A stretch of 64,000 bases of DNA from Methanosarcina sp. (GTDB lineage Archaea > Halobacteriota > Methanosarcinia > Methanosarcinales > Methanosarcinaceae): contig NZ_JAQUVZ010000015.1 of the NCBI RefSeq assembly GCF_028693135.1, positions 1 to 64,000 on the forward strand, in the 5' to 3' direction. Numbering within the stretch: position 1 is the first letter of the stretch; each line of letters starts with the position of its first letter. Below, in pieces: positions 15,976 to 26,087 of the stretch. Both the position numbers and the translations under genes were made by a program. The notes beneath the pieces are model-generated. The model saw nothing but the letters and a program-made list of their open reading frames with translations, was not told the origin of the DNA and ran no database searches.

Positions 15976-17052
15976 TCATTCATATCTTCCGTATTTTTCT
16001 GCTGCATCTACCATTGCCATCACTTTAACAGGTGCTGCATTGACCGGAAATTCGCATCCAGGTGAGAGAATAAACCCACTTGGAGAGTTTATACCTTCTT
16101 CGATGTTCTGCCTGCATAGTTCCATAACTTCGTCATATGAACTACTAAGGAAAAGTGGAGGGTTTATATTGCCACAGATAACATCATGGTTTCCAAATGC
16201 CTTGATCTGATCTTTAATAGGTGTTTCCGGCCCAAAAAGCCAGATATATTTTCCAGACCAGCCCATATCTTCTCTTAATTTTGCATAATATGGAAGATTT
16301 AAATTCTGATCAGCACATGGATGCATGAGTACGGCATTTATCCCCAGTTCTTTTGCGTGTGTATGAACCTTTTTCATATACGGATATGCGAATTCCTCGA
16401 ACATCTGCGGAGAAATCATGTTATTTGATTCAGATGGCCCCCCATCAAAAGGAATCAGGCTTTCTGAACCATACTTATTTGCAAAATAATCCAAGGCATT
16501 GATGAACAGGTCACTTACCTTATCGAGTAACAGATGGACAGCTTTTGGCTCCATTAGAAGCCATGTCAAAAACTCAGAGGTATCCGCAACAACCGAAGCC
16601 GCAGTAAAATTACTACCTATTTGCATAGTAACTGGCATTCCGAGTTCAGAACACCTGGCTGCGACTCTATCTGCTATTTTATATCCACCAGGCAATTCTC
16701 TGTCAAAATCTGGAACTTCAAGTTTTTCGATGTCCTCTATGGTTACCACAGGATGTTTTTTTACAAAAGGTGCACCCTGCCCTTTCCCATAGGGAAAACC
16801 TATCTCTCCGCCAAACTCCCATGCCCCACATGAGGCATATCCATACATTGGAGTTTGTTCATAACCATGAAGTCGCATCGATGCAAACTGCGCCTCGAAA
16901 CATTTGTCCCCATCCGCATAAAAATCTCCAAGAGATATGCCTGTAATTTGTGAAGAATAACCCTCTATAAATGGAATCACTGGTATACGATCAGGTTTTT
17001 GGCCTGAAATAACAGCCGCCATACGTTCTGATGATGTCATCCTGGATACCAT
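15976..17052 (-). CDS. Lone UroD/MtaA-family methyltransferase
   Basis: 358 residues. Start at 17052 is supported by AAGGAGA on the minus strand; an in-frame ATG four codons later (M-T-S-S-E-R-M) resembles the usual family start. The UroD fold is recognisable, with E-R-M-A-A-V-I-S-G-Q-K-P-D-R-I-P-V near the N-terminus. Likely zinc ligands are in M-H-P-C-A-D-Q near residue 244 and L-S-P-G-C-E-F-P near 330, as in corrinoid-dependent methyltransferases; true uroporphyrinogen decarboxylases lack these cysteines. It is probably a methyltransferase acting on a corrinoid protein or CoM. No corrinoid partner lies next to it. It faces the RamA-like/Cys-rich pair and follows an ABC exporter 178 bp upstream in the same direction. 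Its A/T-richer codon use differs from the mts-like genes. Confidence 0.8.
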   Translation of the reverse strand: MVSRMTSSERMAAVISGQKPDRIPVIPFIEGYSSQITGISLGDFYADGDKCFEAQFASMRLHGYEQTPMYGYASCGAWEFGGEIGFPYGKGQGAPFVKKHPVVTIEDIEKLEVPDFDRELPGGYKIADRVAARCSELGMPVTMQIGSNFTAASVVADTSEFLTWLLMEPKAVHLLLDKVSDLFINALDYFANKYGSESLIPFDGGPSESNNMISPQMFEEFAYPYMKKVHTHAKELGINAVLMHPCADQNLNLPYYAKLREDMGWSGKYIWLFGPETPIKDQIKAFGNHDVICGNINPPLFLSSSYDEVMELCRQNIEEGINSPSGFILSPGCEFPVNAAPVKVMAMVDAAEKYGRYE

Positions 17053-17230
17053 TGTAGAAATCTTCTCCTTGATTAATATTTATTTAAAAGTATGTAACTT
17101 AAAACATAAGTATATGTTGATATTGTAGCAAGTCAAACAGAAAAATCCAAAAATCTCGTATAACCAGCGTAAAATTCACAGAGAATGGAAAGAAAATCAA
17201 TACACTTCCGACTTAAAAACAAAAATAAAT

Positions 17231-17995
17231 TTAGATCGTCTCTGCCCTCTGGAAGAAATAACTGCTGGCGCAGACCATCAGAACCGACAGTGTTAAAAGA
17301 ATACATACATCCAGCACAATTGAGAATTCACAATGACCGATCAATACTCCCCGCAAAGCATCCACACCATATGTCAGCGGATCAAAGTAAGACAGAATCC
17401 TTAGAGGAGCAGGCAAATTTGAAACCGGAAATAAAGCCCCGGATAAAAGGAAGAGGGGGAATGCAATAAAATTAATAACTGTGCTAAACCCGTGAAAATC
17501 CTTCAGTACGGAGGACAAAATCAATCCTATATTTATAAAGATCATCGATATGAGAACCATTATCACGACAGAGGATAGAATTGCAGGAAGATAAGGCAGC
17601 CTGAAACCAAGTAACACCGACATCATCATAATAATTAATGCCTGAATGATTGATGTGGTGGCACTTCCGGAGATCATCCCGAGAACAATAGAGACTCTGC
17701 TTGCAGGAGTCACCATAACCTCTTTTAAAAATCCGAACTGCTTGTCCATTATGACACTCATACCTGCATAAGCAGCCGTAAAAAGAAGGGTCATCCCGAT
17801 AATACCAGGCACAAGATACTGAAAATATCCTATTGATTCAGGCAGACCCGGAAATTCCACTCTTCTAAAGCCCATACCCTGAAAGATCAGCATAAAAGCT
17901 GGCATGCCAATAGCACCCGCTATTCTGGATCGTGCCCTGAAATACTTTATTATCTCACGCCGCCAGAGGACATATACAACTCTTCCCTGAATCAT
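17231..17995 (-). CDS. ABC-2 type transporter permease
   Basis: 254 residues with about six hydrophobic segments and an N-terminal cytoplasmic R-R-E-I-I-K-Y-F-R-A-R-S-R motif, typical of ABC-2 (DrrB-like) permeases. The G-A-L-F-P-V-S-N-L-P motif near residue 190 is characteristic of the family. The start overlaps the end of the ATPase gene by four bases (ATGA), a strong sign of translational coupling. Together the two would form an efflux pump in the cytoplasmic membrane. Substrate unknown. Because they follow a peptide/nickel-type importer in the same orientation, they might export a ligand that the importer later recovers; this is speculation. Confidence 0.87.
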   Translation of the reverse strand: MIQGRVVYVLWRREIIKYFRARSRIAGAIGMPAFMLIFQGMGFRRVEFPGLPESIGYFQYLVPGIIGMTLLFTAAYAGMSVIMDKQFGFLKEVMVTPASRVSIVLGMISGSATTSIIQALIIMMMSVLLGFRLPYLPAILSSVVIMVLISMIFINIGLILSSVLKDFHGFSTVINFIAFPLFLLSGALFPVSNLPAPLRILSYFDPLTYGVDALRGVLIGHCEFSIVLDVCILLTLSVLMVCASSYFFQRAETI

Positions 17996-18984
17996 CGGAG
18001 CATCCTCCTTCTCATCCGATCACGTCTAGCTGACTGCCTGCTGCCTTCCTGTTCTCGTATTATTGAACCTGTCAGGCGGAGAAAAACATCTTCAAGGCTT
18101 GGTTTGCTGAAATTTATCGAACTGATCCCGATACCCAGATTGCCGGCAGTTTGAAAAATATAAGGAATATTTTTCCCATAATCCGATAGAATAACATCAA
18201 GCGTTTTTCCGTTAGGAACAATTTCCTTCACCCATTCCTTCTCCCCAAGTGCAGCAGCAATGAGCTCAACCCTCCCTTCAATAGTCAGGCTGACACAATC
18301 CCCCCTAAGACAGTTCTTCAGACCTGATGGAGTATCAAGTGCAATTATCTTCCCATGATCAATTATCGCAATGCGGTCACAGAGGTAATCGGCCTCTTCC
18401 ATATAATGGGTAGTCAGAATTACAGACGTCCCGTAATTTCGGTTCAGGTTTCTGATATGGCCCCATATTGATCTCCGGGTCTGTGCATCAAGCCCGAGAG
18501 TAGGCTCATCCAGAAACAAAACCTTCGGATAATGAATAAGCCCCCTTGCAATTTCAAGCCGCCTCTTCATCCCACCGGAATAATTTTCAACAAGAATATC
18601 AGCTTTATCAGCCAGACCCACAACATCAAGCACTTCCCGGATTCTTTTTTTCCGCTCATCTGAACCGATGTTGTACATCATGGCGTGAAATTCAAGATTT
18701 TCCCTCCCGGTAAGTCCTATATCAAGCGAAGGGTCCTGAAATATTATTCCGATACTATTCCTGACCTCACCGGGATCTCTTCTAAGGTCATATCCTGCGA
18801 TTTCAGCATCACCTGCAGTAGGAAGAAGAAGAGTGGTCAGCATATTGAGAATAGTCGTCTTTCCCGCACCATTAGGGCCTAAAAGCCCGAAAAGCTCTCC
18901 GGGTTCAACCGAAAATGAGACGCTGTCCACAGCAGTAAATTCCCCGAATTTTTTTGTTAGCTCTTTAATAATTATTGCACTCAT
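17992..18984 (-). CDS. ABC-2 exporter ATPase subunit (DrrA-like)
   Basis: About 330 residues from ATG 18984; the open frame extends six codons upstream to a TTG without better support. Visible are Walker A G-P-N-G-A-G-K-T-T, Q-loop I-I-F-Q-D-P-S, signature Y-S-G-G-M-K-R-R, Walker B V-L-F-L-D-E-P-T and the H-loop L-T-T-H-Y-M-E-E-A. A C-terminal ~100-residue extension with an N-F-S-K-P-S-L-E-D-V-F-L motif is typical of daunorubicin-resistance-like ATPases. It couples with the permease gene by a 4-bp overlap. Confidence 0.9.
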   Translation of the reverse strand: MSAIIIKELTKKFGEFTAVDSVSFSVEPGELFGLLGPNGAGKTTILNMLTTLLLPTAGDAEIAGYDLRRDPGEVRNSIGIIFQDPSLDIGLTGRENLEFHAMMYNIGSDERKKRIREVLDVVGLADKADILVENYSGGMKRRLEIARGLIHYPKVLFLDEPTLGLDAQTRRSIWGHIRNLNRNYGTSVILTTHYMEEADYLCDRIAIIDHGKIIALDTPSGLKNCLRGDCVSLTIEGRVELIAAALGEKEWVKEIVPNGKTLDVILSDYGKNIPYIFQTAGNLGIGISSINFSKPSLEDVFLRLTGSIIREQEGSRQSARRDRMRRRMLR

Positions 18985-19145
18985 GTTAAACAGGACCTTC
19001 AAACCTAAACAAAACCTTCAAAACGGGATTTTTGAACAATTATCAGAAATTCACATATCAGAAACTCATATATCAGAAATTCACCTTTCATTGACAAAAA
19101 TAAACAGTGTAGATTTATGAATTGTAAAAACAAGATCCATAGGGC

Positions 19146-20867
19146 TTAATGATTATGACAGCACAGCCCTATTCTTGAACCCACAAGCCTTTTTGTATAC
19201 TCATCCGAAGGTGAAAGCATAACATCGTGGGAATTACCCATCTCTACAATCTTTCCGGAATTCATAACGGCTATTCTGTCAGCAATCTTCAGTGTCAGGG
19301 AGAGATCATGTGAAATATATATCATTGAAAACCCTCTCCTGTTCTGAAGGCCCTTTAAAAGACGCAATACATTTGCAGAGGTTGAAACATCCAGAGCCGA
19401 AGTTATCTCATCGGCAATAAGAAGTTTTGGCTCCATAACCATTGCTCTGGCAAGTGCAACCCTCTGCCTCTGCCCACCGCTGAGTTCCCCGCAATATTTT
19501 CCGAGGAAATTATCAGTAGTGGGAAGACGAACAAGTTCAAGGGCATTTTTAACCATTTGCAGTCTATCTCCATTGGACCCGATCTTATTGATATAAAGAG
19601 GCTCTTTGATTGCATCAAGCACGGTAAACCTGTTGCTGGTTGAACTGAATGGATCCTGGAATACTATCTGAACGCCGTTGACCCTGTTTCCATAGTTTCC
19701 CCCGCTGACATTCCCATCCATAAACAATACCTCTCCGCATTCGGGCCTTATTACATTTGCAAGGATATGTGCAAGGGTTGACTTGCCTGAACCGGTCTGA
19801 CCAACAACTGCAAGAACCTCCCCTTCCATCACTTCCAGATTAACATTATCAACTGCCTTAAGATATTCTCCATTTGGCAGAAGATACCTGAAACTCAAGT
19901 TTTTTGCCTCCAAGAGGCCTGCTATGCCACCTCTATGGCATGCAATTTCCCGCCCGCCTCCTACCGGCATAAGAACCGGGGAAGCTTTATTGCATATATC
20001 GATTTTCTGTGTACATCTTGGGCTGAAAGAGCAACCCTTAAACTCATCCCCTGCCGGAACATCCCCGGGAATTCCCCATAAATCTTTATAAACGAAAATA
20101 TCCGGTGTCGAATGGACAAGGCCCCTCGTATAAGGATGACGGGGAGATACGAGAATATCCCTTACAGGTCCGGTTTCCACAACCCTTCCTGAATACATAA
20201 CAGCAATCCGAGACGCCACAGAAGACACAAAAGTGATATCATGAGAGATCATTAACATCGTATAACCGTTCTTCTTCTGAAGGTCAACCAGAAGATCCCT
20301 GATCTCCTTTCGGGTAAATGCGTCAAGGGCAGAAGTAACTTCATCAAGAATCAGTAATTTAGGATCGCATGAAAGAGCCATTGCCAGAAGAACCCTCTGC
20401 CTCATACCCCCTGAGAGCTGATGCGGATATGAATCCATCCATTTCGGATCAAGGCCGACAGTCCGGAATAGATCAGCACATTTACTTCGGGCGTTTTCAG
20501 GGCTGATATCAAGATGTTTTATCATTGGTTCCGTTACCTGAACGCCTACTTTCATAACAGGATTCATCACATCCAGGCCGTTCTGAAAAACTATTGCAAT
20601 ATCCTTCCATCTGAACCTGTCCATCCCGGATTCGGGCAAAGAAGAGATTACCTCATCCCGGTAAAGAATTTCACCGGAAATGGCTGTATTTTCCGGCAAA
20701 AGCCCCATGATCCCAAGTGCAACAGTGGTCTTGCCACTTCCGGATTCTCCGACAATGCCCAGAATTTCTCCTTCTTCAATTTCAAAAGAAATGCCGTCAA
20801 CAGCCCTGACAGTGTTAATGTCAGTCAGATAGTGGCATTTAAGATAATTAATTTTAAGCAAACTCAT
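19146..20867 (-). CDS. Peptide/nickel-type ABC importer ATPase, fused DppD-DppF
   Basis: 573 residues holding two complete ABC domains in one chain. Domain 1 (~1-270) has G-E-S-G-S-G-K-T-T, L-S-G-G-M-R-Q-R and L-L-I-L-D-E-V-T-S-A-L-D, then the C-terminal oligopeptide-transporter element with C-S-F-S-P-R-C-T-Q-K-I-D-I-C. Domain 2 (~318-573) has G-Q-T-G-S-G-K-S-T, L-S-G-G-Q-R-Q-R and L-L-I-A-D-E-I-T-S-A-L-D. In many organisms these are two genes (DppD/DppF or NikD/NikE); the fusion gives a built-in heterodimer. Starts two bases after the permease gene stop. The C-S-F...C motif may bind an iron-sulfur cluster, as proposed for some family members. Confidence 0.92.
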   Translation of the reverse strand: MSLLKINYLKCHYLTDINTVRAVDGISFEIEEGEILGIVGESGSGKTTVALGIMGLLPENTAISGEILYRDEVISSLPESGMDRFRWKDIAIVFQNGLDVMNPVMKVGVQVTEPMIKHLDISPENARSKCADLFRTVGLDPKWMDSYPHQLSGGMRQRVLLAMALSCDPKLLILDEVTSALDAFTRKEIRDLLVDLQKKNGYTMLMISHDITFVSSVASRIAVMYSGRVVETGPVRDILVSPRHPYTRGLVHSTPDIFVYKDLWGIPGDVPAGDEFKGCSFSPRCTQKIDICNKASPVLMPVGGGREIACHRGGIAGLLEAKNLSFRYLLPNGEYLKAVDNVNLEVMEGEVLAVVGQTGSGKSTLAHILANVIRPECGEVLFMDGNVSGGNYGNRVNGVQIVFQDPFSSTSNRFTVLDAIKEPLYINKIGSNGDRLQMVKNALELVRLPTTDNFLGKYCGELSGGQRQRVALARAMVMEPKLLIADEITSALDVSTSANVLRLLKGLQNRRGFSMIYISHDLSLTLKIADRIAVMNSGKIVEMGNSHDVMLSPSDEYTKRLVGSRIGLCCHNH

Positions 20868-20869
20868 AA

Positions 20870-21829
20870 TCAGAAACCTTTCTTTATCTTTAATTTCGGA
20901 TCAAGTATTCTCTCCATATCCCTGCTTATGAATGCCAGACAGAGCAGGAGGAAAATGAGCATAAACAAAGGAGGCAGTAGCCACCATTGCCAGTAAGGTG
21001 TAAAATATATTGACCTGAAACCGGTTGCATGATTAAGCATCATCCCCCAGCTCTTGGAAGTAGGATCTCCGAGGCCCAGAAAGGCAAGCCCTGCTTCAGC
21101 TATAATTGCATGGGAAGATATGCCGATAACAAGCACAAGCAGAACAGGCATAACTTCAGGAAATATATGCCTCCAGAGCAGGTAAAATGGTTTTGCACCG
21201 TAATTTCGGGCGGCAATAATGTAGTTGTTCTGCTTTAATGACAGCGTCTGGGAACGTGCAATACGTGCAGGTTTGGCCCAGCTGAAAAGAACAAGTATGA
21301 AAATTACGTTAAGAATACTTGGTCCGAGAAAAGCAGATATTACAATCAGAAGAGGAAAACTTGGAAGAGCCATTGTCACATCAATTATTCTCATCAGGCC
21401 CTGATCAATGCGCCCTCCCATATATCCAGCCAGTATTCCGACAGCTCCTCCCCCAAAACCGGACAAAAAGGCTACTGCAAACCCTATTGTAAGACTCATT
21501 CTTGCACCGTAACATATCTGTGACCAGATATCCATACCAAGTTCATCAGTTCCGAGTATGTGTCCGGGACCCGGGGATTCAAGTGAATCCCCTGTGATCT
21601 TCTGAGGAGGATAAATTGTTATCACAGGAGCAAAAACTGCCATTAAAATGATACAGAGAATGCCAAGGATACCAATTTTACCTTCAGTACTGAACCTGGA
21701 GAATGGCTTAGCTATAGTCCTGAACCTGGAGAATGTCCTGGCTATACTGCTGACAATGCTGTTAATATGTAAAGCCTGAATAAAAGAGAGTATTCCGGCA
21801 TTTCCAGAGGCAGCAATATCCTTTATCAT
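20870..21829 (-). CDS. Peptide/nickel-type ABC importer permease (DppC-like)
   Basis: 319 residues with an N-terminal membrane segment and five further segments. The family EAA loop A-A-R-N-Y-G-A-K-P-F-Y-L-L-W-R-H-I-F-P lies near residue 205, and G-T-D-E-L-G-M-D-I-W-S-Q near 93 is the classical DppC/NikC signature. It overlaps the preceding permease gene by four bases and is followed two bases later by the fused ATPase. The first ~40 residues contain a short internal duplication (F-S-R-F repeated), visible also in the DNA near 21700-21740. Confidence 0.92.
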   Translation of the reverse strand: MIKDIAASGNAGILSFIQALHINSIVSSIARTFSRFRTIAKPFSRFSTEGKIGILGILCIILMAVFAPVITIYPPQKITGDSLESPGPGHILGTDELGMDIWSQICYGARMSLTIGFAVAFLSGFGGGAVGILAGYMGGRIDQGLMRIIDVTMALPSFPLLIVISAFLGPSILNVIFILVLFSWAKPARIARSQTLSLKQNNYIIAARNYGAKPFYLLWRHIFPEVMPVLLVLVIGISSHAIIAEAGLAFLGLGDPTSKSWGMMLNHATGFRSIYFTPYWQWWLLPPLFMLIFLLLCLAFISRDMERILDPKLKIKKGF

Positions 21830-22809
21830 ATCACAACTCTCGGATCAAGTTTCCCGTATATTTTGTCAACCAGCAGATTGCAGATAAGTATGGAGACTGC
21901 AATTATCAGGAGAATACCCTGAATAAGAGGATAATCCCGGCCGACTACAGCACTTCTGAGCGTCATCCCTATGCCGGGATAAGAAAAAACACTCTCAACA
22001 AGTACAACACCACCCATCATTATACCGATCATAAAACCTGTTCTTGTTACTACCGGAAGCAGTGCATTTCGGAGTGCATGCCGGATCCATACGGTTTTTT
22101 CACCCAGGCCTTTGGCCCGGGCAGTCCTGATATAATCCTTTGTGGTCACTGTAATCAGAGTATTTCTGGTGAGCAGGTACACACCCGTCAGCTGTGAAAG
22201 TGATAGAGTCACAACAGGCAAAAAGGCATGACACAATATATCCCATGCCTGTTCTGCCGGACCATTATAGTTTGCGAAGGGAGTAATAGCACCTGCAAGC
22301 GGGAAAAGCCTGAGATATGCGCTAAAAATCAGAAGAAGGATCAGGCCGAGCAGAAATGAGGGAATTTCTGCAAAGGCAATCATACCCGTCATCATAATTC
22401 TGTCACTCCCCTTTTTCCGGTTCATTGCCGAAAGTGTTCCGAGAACCACACCGGAGATTGTACTGATTACGATAGCACCCACGACAATTAACATAGTCCA
22501 GGGGAGATGAAGCATTATTACATCACTGACCGGCATTTTGTAATAAATACTCCTGCCCAGGTCGCCCGTAATCAGATTTTTCATATATACTAAAAACTGT
22601 TCATAAAGCGGCCTGTCAAGTCCGTAATAGTTCATGTAATAAAGACGCTGCTCCTCTGTCATTACGATAATTTCTTCCCCGACCTCATCTGCGGAAGTGG
22701 TTGAGAACGGATCTCCGGGCATCATTCTTGGAAGGAAAAAATTTATGGCAAGAATTACAAAAAGGGTCGATAAAAACCTGAAAATAAACGAATTCCTGTC
22801 CTTTACCAT
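21826..22809 (-). CDS. Peptide/nickel-type ABC importer permease (DppB-like)
   Basis: 327 residues with six predicted membrane spans. The N-terminal F-L-P-R-M-M-P-G-D-P and central R-T-A-R-A-K-G-L-G-E-K-T-V-W-I-R-H-A-L-R-N-A-style EAA loop are DppB/NikB hallmarks. Second permease of the importer. Follows the methyltransferase gene by 27 bp and overlaps the DppC-like gene by four bases, so the whole block is one transcription unit. Confidence 0.92.
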   Translation of the reverse strand: MVKDRNSFIFRFLSTLFVILAINFFLPRMMPGDPFSTTSADEVGEEIIVMTEEQRLYYMNYYGLDRPLYEQFLVYMKNLITGDLGRSIYYKMPVSDVIMLHLPWTMLIVVGAIVISTISGVVLGTLSAMNRKKGSDRIMMTGMIAFAEIPSFLLGLILLLIFSAYLRLFPLAGAITPFANYNGPAEQAWDILCHAFLPVVTLSLSQLTGVYLLTRNTLITVTTKDYIRTARAKGLGEKTVWIRHALRNALLPVVTRTGFMIGIMMGGVVLVESVFSYPGIGMTLRSAVVGRDYPLIQGILLIIAVSILICNLLVDKIYGKLDPRVVI

Positions 22810-22836
22810 CCAATCATCTGCCCCTTTACCACCCGA

Positions 22837-23697
22837 TCATCTGCCGTTAACTTCCCAAACCATCATCCCGGTATATACATCCGACTCGGAACGATAGATT
22901 CCATCCGAAGAGGCATTCTGATAATAATCCATTATTTTTTCCTTTGTTTCGTCATCAAAATCCCGGCCTCTTCCAATGAACCCTATTGCCTGTTCTGCCG
23001 CTTCTTTCCAGTTTGTTTCGTCCTTCCATTCGGAATGGTTAATCCTGACTGAAGGCCTGTAGCCTGAGAGGTAAAGATACATGAATGGGTAAATTATGCC
23101 GTTCATGTTATTCTCGGATTTTTCCCCGAGTATCGAACTCCGGATATCACGATACGCCTTATCCTCAACTCTTCTAAGGAAGTTACTGTAATAACAGAGA
23201 TTTTTTGAGCAGGCCATCATCATATTAAAGTTTTCAACATCCTTTATTCCGGGGGTCATGGAGGCAATTACAAGGTCGAATTCGTTCCGGAATCCAAGCT
23301 CATCTATGTCTGCCGTCCACCAGGAGCATTCAATGACATCTACCGGAAGAGACTCATTTTTTATGGCATCTTTTAGTCTGTTGAGCATTCCGGACGAGAT
23401 ATCAAGCGCAGTCACCTCTGCTCCGAGCCTTGAAAGAGGAAGAGAAAGGGTACCGGGTCCGCACCCGATATCCAGGACTCTGGAACCTTCCGGATTAAAC
23501 CCGGTTTCTTCAAGAAATTCGAGAATCTCATCGGTTCTCTTCTTTCGTTTATCTTTTTCAATGTTATTGGCATAGTTATCGGAACGTTTGTTCCAGAAAT
23601 CTGCCATCCTGCCCTCATCATGGACCAGCCCGTTTCCCGTGGCTTTATTCCAGCATTCGATCAGGCTATTAATATCATCTTTTTTCTGCAATTCCAT
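22837..23697 (-). CDS. Class I SAM-dependent methyltransferase in the importer operon
   Basis: About 286 residues when started at M-E-L-Q-K-K-D (23697), which overlaps the binding-protein gene by 23 bp; an upstream ATG at 23736 would overlap by 62 bp and is less likely. SAM motif I is [11 protein letters not shown] near residue 70, followed by V-T-A-L-D-I-S motif II and [10 protein letters not shown] motif IV. No substrate domain is recognised. A methyltransferase between binding protein and permeases of a Nik/Dpp-type importer is unusual; it may modify the imported ligand, for example a metallophore or peptide, but this is inference. Confidence 0.85.
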   Translation of the reverse strand: MELQKKDDINSLIECWNKATGNGLVHDEGRMADFWNKRSDNYANNIEKDKRKKRTDEILEFLEETGFNPEGSRVLDIGCGPGTLSLPLSRLGAEVTALDISSGMLNRLKDAIKNESLPVDVIECSWWTADIDELGFRNEFDLVIASMTPGIKDVENFNMMMACSKNLCYYSNFLRRVEDKAYRDIRSSILGEKSENNMNGIIYPFMYLYLSGYRPSVRINHSEWKDETNWKEAAEQAIGFIGRGRDFDDETKEKIMDYYQNASSDGIYRSESDVYTGMMVWEVNGR

Positions 23698-25372
23698 CCC
23701 TCTCAAGATACGAAAGAATACTGTGTGTTCTTGCATGATGATCGTACATATTCATCCAACCATCGTATTTTGAAATGCGCCATACATCATACGAGGTAGT
23801 ATAATAGAGCGGGATTGCAGGCACATCATTTGCAAGCACGGTCTGCATGTCGTATACAATTTCTTTCCGTTTCTCATCGTCAAGTTCCTGCAGTTCCTGA
23901 GTACCAAAAGCATTCAGGGTATCATTGTGGTAACCATACACTGCTGCACCGGATGACACACTGTTTGATGAATGTGAATCCGTATCACAGTACCTTGTAC
24001 GAAGATAATCTGCATCCTGTCCCCAGCCTCCAAAGCCGCTTATCAGGAGTTCAAAGTCTCCGTTCTTCAGGTTTGTATCACGGGACTTGCTCTCAAGGGC
24101 TTTTACCTGAACGTCAACCCCCACTTCACTCAGCCTCTCTTTTATGAGTTCCCCGATACGAACTTCGCCACTGCCAAGGGACAATACATATGACAGTTTT
24201 TCCCCGTTTTTATCACGTATTCCATCCCCATCCGTATCAATCCATCCGGCCTCTTCAAGCAATGCTCCGGCCTTATCCGGATCATAGCTATATTCCGGCT
24301 GGTCGGGATTATACCATATGTGATCTTCTGGGAGTATGCCCATTTCACCGGGTTTTCCTGCACCTCTTGCGATCTTTTCCACCAGTTCCTCACGGTCAAT
24401 GGCATAAGCAAAGGTCTGCCTTATTCTGCTGTCATTAAGCTCCGGACATTCTTTCATGTTGAAATAAAACTGGTAACCCCAGAAAGCTGGCTGCTGGACT
24501 ACTCTTACATCAGGGTCTGATGTGAACCGATCAAGAATATCAGGGGATATACTTGTGAAATCTATTTGCCCCTGTTCAAAAGCTATTAATGAATCACTGA
24601 CCGGAATAAATTCAACGGACTTAACAGCAGTATCCGGTCCCCAGAAATTGTCGTTTGTTACAAACCTGTATGATCCGTGCTCTTTATTGTACTCATCAAG
24701 AAGGAACGGGCCAGTACCGATGACTGCCTGCGGATCAAGGAAACTGGAAGGGTCCGAGACATTTTTGTAGATATGCTCAGGTATGACATTAAAACCCGTG
24801 AGCTTGTAAAGGAATGTTGAAACAGGCTGGACCAGCACGAATTTGACGGTATTGGGATCCACGACCTGGACATTATCTATAACCCCGGACTCAATTCCAC
24901 CTGAGATAGGTACATTCTCCTGCTCATAATCGAAAGTGAATTTGACATCATTTGCTGTGAAAGGTTCCCCATCGCTCCAGGTGACACCTTTGCGGAGATG
25001 AAATGTATATTCTGTTCCATCTGCACTGACATCCCAGCTTTCAGCCAGCCAGGGAATTATACCGACTTCATCTCTTTCTAACAGACTGTCAAAGATCATT
25101 CCAACCTTTGATGAGCCAGGGCCCCTCGGATATATCGTAAATGGCTGGGGATAGCCATAATCTCCACCGCTAAGATAAGCAACATCCGCATGCTGTGATC
25201 CTTCAGCAGCATTCTCAGTCAGTGTCTCCTCAGCCAGGGCTTCTTCAGCCGGCATCCCCTTAGCCGATATTTCCTCAGCTTGGGAACTGTCCTGACTAAC
25301 GCAGCCTGCCGTCATTAAGATCAGAGCTGTCAGGAAAACAGAAAATAATACTAATAATTTTTTTTTCTCCAT
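23675..25372 (-). CDS. Peptide/nickel-type ABC importer substrate-binding lipoprotein
   Basis: 565 residues. A hydrophobic signal with lipobox L-M-T-A-G-C (Cys at ~23) is followed by a 40-residue Ala/Glu-rich linker, then a full SBP family 5 domain with [17 protein letters not shown] and [12 protein letters not shown]. It would be tethered on the outer face of the membrane. First gene of the operon: a probable TATA box is at 25461-25468 and AGGGTG precedes the ATG. Ligand cannot be read from sequence; peptides, nickel and nickel-chelates are all known for this family. Confidence 0.92.
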   Translation of the reverse strand: MEKKKLLVLFSVFLTALILMTAGCVSQDSSQAEEISAKGMPAEEALAEETLTENAAEGSQHADVAYLSGGDYGYPQPFTIYPRGPGSSKVGMIFDSLLERDEVGIIPWLAESWDVSADGTEYTFHLRKGVTWSDGEPFTANDVKFTFDYEQENVPISGGIESGVIDNVQVVDPNTVKFVLVQPVSTFLYKLTGFNVIPEHIYKNVSDPSSFLDPQAVIGTGPFLLDEYNKEHGSYRFVTNDNFWGPDTAVKSVEFIPVSDSLIAFEQGQIDFTSISPDILDRFTSDPDVRVVQQPAFWGYQFYFNMKECPELNDSRIRQTFAYAIDREELVEKIARGAGKPGEMGILPEDHIWYNPDQPEYSYDPDKAGALLEEAGWIDTDGDGIRDKNGEKLSYVLSLGSGEVRIGELIKERLSEVGVDVQVKALESKSRDTNLKNGDFELLISGFGGWGQDADYLRTRYCDTDSHSSNSVSSGAAVYGYHNDTLNAFGTQELQELDDEKRKEIVYDMQTVLANDVPAIPLYYTTSYDVWRISKYDGWMNMYDHHARTHSILSYLERDGIAEKR

Positions 25373-25460
25373 TACAGAACACCCTTTTTTGTGAATTACC
25401 TACTAATCACCTGATAATCTGAATAAAAGACATTAACAACACACAACGATATTACCTAAA

Positions 25461-25468
25461 CATATAAG
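25461..25468 (-). promoter_or_regulatory. Probable TATA box of the importer operon
   Basis: CTTATATG on the minus strand lies 89-96 bases before the ATG of the binding protein, giving a leader of about 65 nt. Confidence 0.4.
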
Positions 25469-25660
25469 AGTGTTACTAAATGAGCTTAAACTAAAAAAAA
25501 AGTAGAAAAAATTCCATCTCAAAACAATTTTGAATTTTACAATTGGGTGACATCTTCATTCAATTTTATTGTTGATTTATACTCATCCAGCTTTAAAATT
25601 CGGAACTTTTGGTCCCAAAATAGGGATACTTTACCAGAGGTTATTCCGAATAAAAAATAT

Positions 25661-25743
25661 TGAGGGGTATAATTCGAAAATTTTGAGGTATAATTCGAAA
25701 AGAGAAGAATATAATTAGAAAAGTGAAGGTATAATTCGAAAAA
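25661..25743. repeat. Four imperfect repeats of GAGGTATAATTCGAAAA
   Basis: Copies start at about 25661, 25684, 25707 and 25725, spaced 18-23 bp. Each resembles an archaeal promoter core (TATAATT). A related single copy, GAGGCATAATTTGAAAA, is found at about 32636, and GAGGTATAATT at 6214-6224. Function unknown. Confidence 0.65.
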
Positions 25744-25999
25744 AAGATTCATTTGGATTCGGTTAAGGTTTAAAATGTCAAAAAGTGTTATTTATTATGT
25801 TATATATATAGAAATTATGTTGGAAAATCGCTATACTTAGTATTCAAAATTGTGCATGAAATTCATTAACCAATGCCAAAAGAAAAGAGATTAATTTTCA
25901 TTGATCACCATAGCTTATTTTCGTTTCCGGCTGAAATCCCCCATATATTTCGTTTCTACAATTAGAAAGAATGGTTTACCTGTTATAGACGGTATTCTC

Positions 26000-26021
26000 G
26001 CGGCGCTCAATGGAGCGCCGC
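26000..26021 (-). terminator. GC-rich hairpin after the PKD surface protein gene
   Basis: A perfect GCGGCGCTC-AATG-GAGCGCCGC stem-loop lies 67 bp beyond the stop codon of the minus-strand gene, in otherwise A/T-rich DNA. No clear T-run follows. Confidence 0.5.
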
Positions 26022-26087
26022 TATTATCCTGAGAATTGCAGCATTTTGCTGAGAAAACATACTTTTTTATCAGTGGCTGAATAGTTA

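Larger units (their letters stand above)
25469..26087. other. A/T-rich intergenic region with tandem repeat
   Basis: No gene is seen. It contains the tandem repeat at 25661-25743 and the hairpin at 26000-26021 listed separately. The rest is A/T-rich sequence with TATA-like stretches near 25795-25815. Confidence 0.5.
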
